42,832 nt of DNA from Mucilaginibacter sp. (GTDB lineage Bacteria > Bacteroidota > Bacteroidia > Sphingobacteriales > Sphingobacteriaceae): positions 1 to 42,832 of the forward strand of contig JAQBNZ010000231.1 in assembly GCA_028288285.1 (NCBI GenBank), given 5' to 3'. The notes below the pieces were generated by a model. That model was not told where the DNA came from. It ran no database searches and was given only the letters and a program-made list of their open reading frames with translations. Shown piece by piece: positions 40,955 to 42,832 of this stretch. The translations under genes and the position numbers were made by a program. How positions within the stretch are numbered: position 1 is the first letter of the stretch; every line of letters begins with the position of its first letter.

Positions 40955-41971
40955 CTATATAACTTCGTTAATACTCATTTCTCTTAACTCTTTAGGCTCG
41001 TTTGGCCTACCGTTTTTGAATGCCTTGCGTGGGGTTAGGCCAAGCAATTCAAACATGGCCATATCCTCATCAAAAGATGGGTTTGGCGTGGTCAGTAGTT
41101 TTTCGCCGGCAAATATGGAGTTAGCACCTGCCATAAAGCAAAAAGCTTGCTCAAGGGTACTCATTTCGGTACGACCGGCTGATAACCTCACCACCGTTTT
41201 AGGCATAATGATACGGGTGGTAGCTATCATCCTTACCATATCCCAAACAGATACGCGCGGCTGATCTGCCAAAGGAGTACCTTTTACCGGTACCAACGCA
41301 TTAATAGGAACCGATTCAGGATGTGCAGGCAGGTTTGATAATGTTTTAAGCATAGATATACGGTCGGCAACGGTTTCGCCTAAACCAATTATACCACCGC
41401 TGCATACGCTGATCTTGGCTTTACGCACGTGCTCAAGCGTTTGTAAACGATCATCATAAGTACGGGTGGTGATAATACGTTTATAATCGTCTTCAGAGGT
41501 ATCTAAATTATGGTTGTAAGCGTACAGGCCTGCATCAGCTAAACGTTGCGCCTGCTGCTCAGTAAGCATACCCAGCGTGCAGCACACTTCCATATCCATA
41601 GCGTTAACGGCCTTCACCATATCAATTACCTTGTCAAAATCGCGGTTATCACGTACCTCGCGCCATGCAGCACCCATGCAAAGCCTTGAAGCGCCACCAT
41701 CTTTAGCCCTTTGGGCAACAGCTACAACTTCTTCTTTAGGCATAATGGCATGCACATCAACCCCGGTGTTATAACGTGCCGCCTGCGGACAATAAGCGCA
41801 ATCCTCAGGGCAACCGCCTGTTTTTATCGAGATCAATGAACTGATCTGTACTTCTGAATAATCTTTATTTTCACGATGGATGCTGGCCGCCCTATAAACC
41901 AGGTCAAGCAATGGTGAATGGTATATTTCTGCTATTTGTTCGTGGGTCCAGTCGTATCTTACTTCTGTCAT
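40955..41971 (-). CDS. bioB: biotin synthase
   Basis: 338 residues, radical-SAM enzyme that inserts sulfur into dethiobiotin, the last step of biotin synthesis; cytosolic. It has the radical-SAM cluster motif [15 protein letters not shown] (52-66; C54, C58, C61), [10 protein letters not shown] and the family strands [21 protein letters not shown] and SGGIIGLGE. The family's Arg ligand for the second cluster lies in the VRLSAGR segment. Length and start ([13 protein letters not shown]) are normal. No other bio gene is in the window. A repeat array lies about 40 nt upstream of its start. Confidence 0.95.
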   Translation of the reverse strand: MTEVRYDWTHEQIAEIYHSPLLDLVYRAASIHRENKDYSEVQISSLISIKTGGCPEDCAYCPQAARYNTGVDVHAIMPKEEVVAVAQRAKDGGASRLCMGAAWREVRDNRDFDKVIDMVKAVNAMDMEVCCTLGMLTEQQAQRLADAGLYAYNHNLDTSEDDYKRIITTRTYDDRLQTLEHVRKAKISVCSGGIIGLGETVADRISMLKTLSNLPAHPESVPINALVPVKGTPLADQPRVSVWDMVRMIATTRIIMPKTVVRLSAGRTEMSTLEQAFCFMAGANSIFAGEKLLTTPNPSFDEDMAMFELLGLTPRKAFKNGRPNEPKELREMSINEVI

Positions 41972-42013
41972 TAGTTTAAGTTTTATATCTACTAATTAGT
42001 TTTTGTTAACCTT

Positions 42014-42185
42014 GCGTAAACACGCTAAGATGCAAAGATTCAAAGATTATTTACATTTCCATTATTTCTATTCGGTTTTCGCGCAAAGACGCTAAGACGC
42101 AAAGCATTAAAGATTATTTACTATTCTTTATTTCAATTCAGTTTTCGCGCAAAGACGCTAAGCATTAAAGATTATTTACTATTCT
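42014..42185. repeat. three tandem units of about 66 nt with GCAAAGACGCTAAG core
   Basis: Cores begin at 42014 (degenerate), 42081 and 42147, each followed by AAAGATTATTTAC. The third unit runs into the 3' end of the GxxExxY gene, whose last codons are repeated in the earlier units. An inverted core lies at 42544-42572. Confidence 0.75.
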
Positions 42186-42542
42186 TGTTATACCGGTTTT
42201 AATTAACGGTTCATTAAAATTAATTAAAAGCCCCAGTTTGCAGCCTGATAATTTCAGATAGGTTAAAACCTGTTTTGAATGTACAGGTGCTACCTCGGCA
42301 ACTGATTTTAGTTCGACAACAACCTTATTTTCTACTATCAAATCGGCCCGAAAACCAATATCCATTTTAATCTCTTTCCATGATACCGCAATACCTTTTT
42401 GCTTTTCAACTTTAAGATCTTTACTTAATAATTCAAAATACATTATTTCCTCATAAACAGACTCTAAAAGGCCAGGCCCAAGTTTAGAATGAATCTCAAA
42501 CGCTGTATTTACAATTATTTTAGAAAGTTCATTCTCATCCAT
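42165..42542 (-). CDS. GxxExxY protein (PD-(D/E)xK-like)
   Basis: 125 residues with the name-giving motif GPGLLESVYE (about 22-31) and the nuclease-like core GFRADLIVENKVVVELKS (about 63-80), which fits a PD-(D/E)xK arrangement (D...ELK). The end is LINFNEPLIKTGITRIVNNL (parts LINFNEPLIK, RIVNNL). Function is unproven. It is flanked by related short repeats in opposite orientation, and its last six or seven codons lie within the repeat unit, a pattern I remember for this gene family in other genomes. It probably behaves as a small mobile or repeat-associated unit. Confidence 0.88.
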   Translation of the reverse strand: MDENELSKIIVNTAFEIHSKLGPGLLESVYEEIMYFELLSKDLKVEKQKGIAVSWKEIKMDIGFRADLIVENKVVVELKSVAEVAPVHSKQVLTYLKLSGCKLGLLINFNEPLIKTGITRIVNNL

Positions 42543-42543
42543 A

Positions 42544-42572
42544 TTCTTTGCGTCTTAGCGTCTTTGCGAGAA
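42544..42572. repeat. inverted copy of the GCAAAGACGCTAAG repeat
   Basis: Reads TTTGCGTCTTAGCGTCTTTG on the plus strand, the reverse complement of the cores at 42081 and 42147, directly upstream of the GxxExxY start. It may contain the promoter of that gene. Confidence 0.75.
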
Positions 42573-42593
42573 ACTAATTCTAAAATATCAAAT

Positions 42594-42832
42594 TTATAAT
42601 AAAAAGCTTGATGCAAGCCAAAGCGGCAATAAAAAGCCTATGCAATCTGTAAAGGTGGTTATGATAATGGATGATGCCACTGCCGGGTCAACACCTACCC
42701 TTTTTAATATCAGTGGGATAGATGCACCCGTTAAACCGGCCACGATCAAATTACCCGTCATGGCTAAAAATAACACCGCACCCAATTTAAGATCGGCATC
42801 ATAAAACAGGGCTATCAGTAATACTATTAAAC
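42594..42832 (-). CDS. mgtE: magnesium transporter MgtE, C-terminal part (N-terminus outside the window)
   Basis: The frame is open to the window's right edge; about 79 residues are visible. FLAMTGNLIVAGLTGASIP, LKRVGVDPAVASS and TTFTDCIGFLL match the last transmembrane part of MgtE Mg2+ channels, where the Asp after TTFT/TVTD is a known Mg2+-site residue. The stop at 42594 is normal for the family. It exports nothing; it imports Mg2+ across the inner membrane. The identification rests on the C-terminal third only, and the N-terminal and CBS domains are out of sight. Confidence 0.85.
   Translation of the reverse strand, partial: LIVLLIALFYDADLKLGAVLFLAMTGNLIVAGLTGASIPLILKRVGVDPAVASSIIITTFTDCIGFLLPLWLASSFLL

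Overview
The window looks like a chromosomal stretch of a Bacteroidota member, most likely Sphingobacteriaceae (Mucilaginibacter/Pedobacter-like). The signs are AT-rich intergenic DNA, promoters of the TAnnTTTG type, few Shine-Dalgarno sites, many lipoproteins with short leaders, GH36/GH130 sugar enzymes, a 7TM hybrid histidine kinase and a tyrosine integrase of the Bacteroidota type. The genus is an inference from protein character; no rRNA is present.

Left chromosomal flank (1-5162): the end of pyrE, a START-like protein, an asymmetric ABC-F ATPase, a luciferase-like flavin oxidoreductase, a small helix-turn-helix protein and tRNA-Lys(CTT).

Genomic island (about 5112-24902): a roughly 19.7 kb integrated element sits in the tRNA-Lys gene. 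The tRNA is intact on the left; a second copy of its 5' half plus its upstream flank marks the right end. The integrase lies next to the right end, and both ends carry 11-bp-spaced TTTGCAAAC sites that look like integrase arm sites. Almost every island gene is on the minus strand. Right part: integrase, a gene split by an A8 run, a small gene and a helicase-like protein without the Walker lysine. Left and middle part (cargo): an AbiH remnant, an NHL-repeat lipoprotein, an ArdC-type antirestriction protein, a membrane coiled-coil protein, a zinc ribbon, a DUF2321 / SIR2-like / DUF2971 gene set that is the best candidate for an undescribed defence system, a 500-nt hairpin-rich non-coding block directly upstream of it, and several secreted or small unknown proteins. 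The cargo is bracketed by pairs of a 58-nt repeat, in opposite orientation at the two sides. No relaxase, conjugation or virion genes are visible.

Right flank (24903-42832): a DUF3892 protein behind a terminator-like leader, a glycosidase-like lipoprotein, a secreted GH36 alpha-galactosidase, a SWIM-SNF2 helicase, a tandem 125-nt hairpin repeat, a frameshifted hybrid histidine kinase, a cytoplasmic GH130 enzyme followed by a large unknown probable alpha-barrel protein and an MFS transporter (a likely glycan-use cluster), a DUF6624 protein, biotin synthase, a GxxExxY protein flanked by related short repeats in opposite orientation, and the C-terminus of an MgtE-type magnesium transporter.
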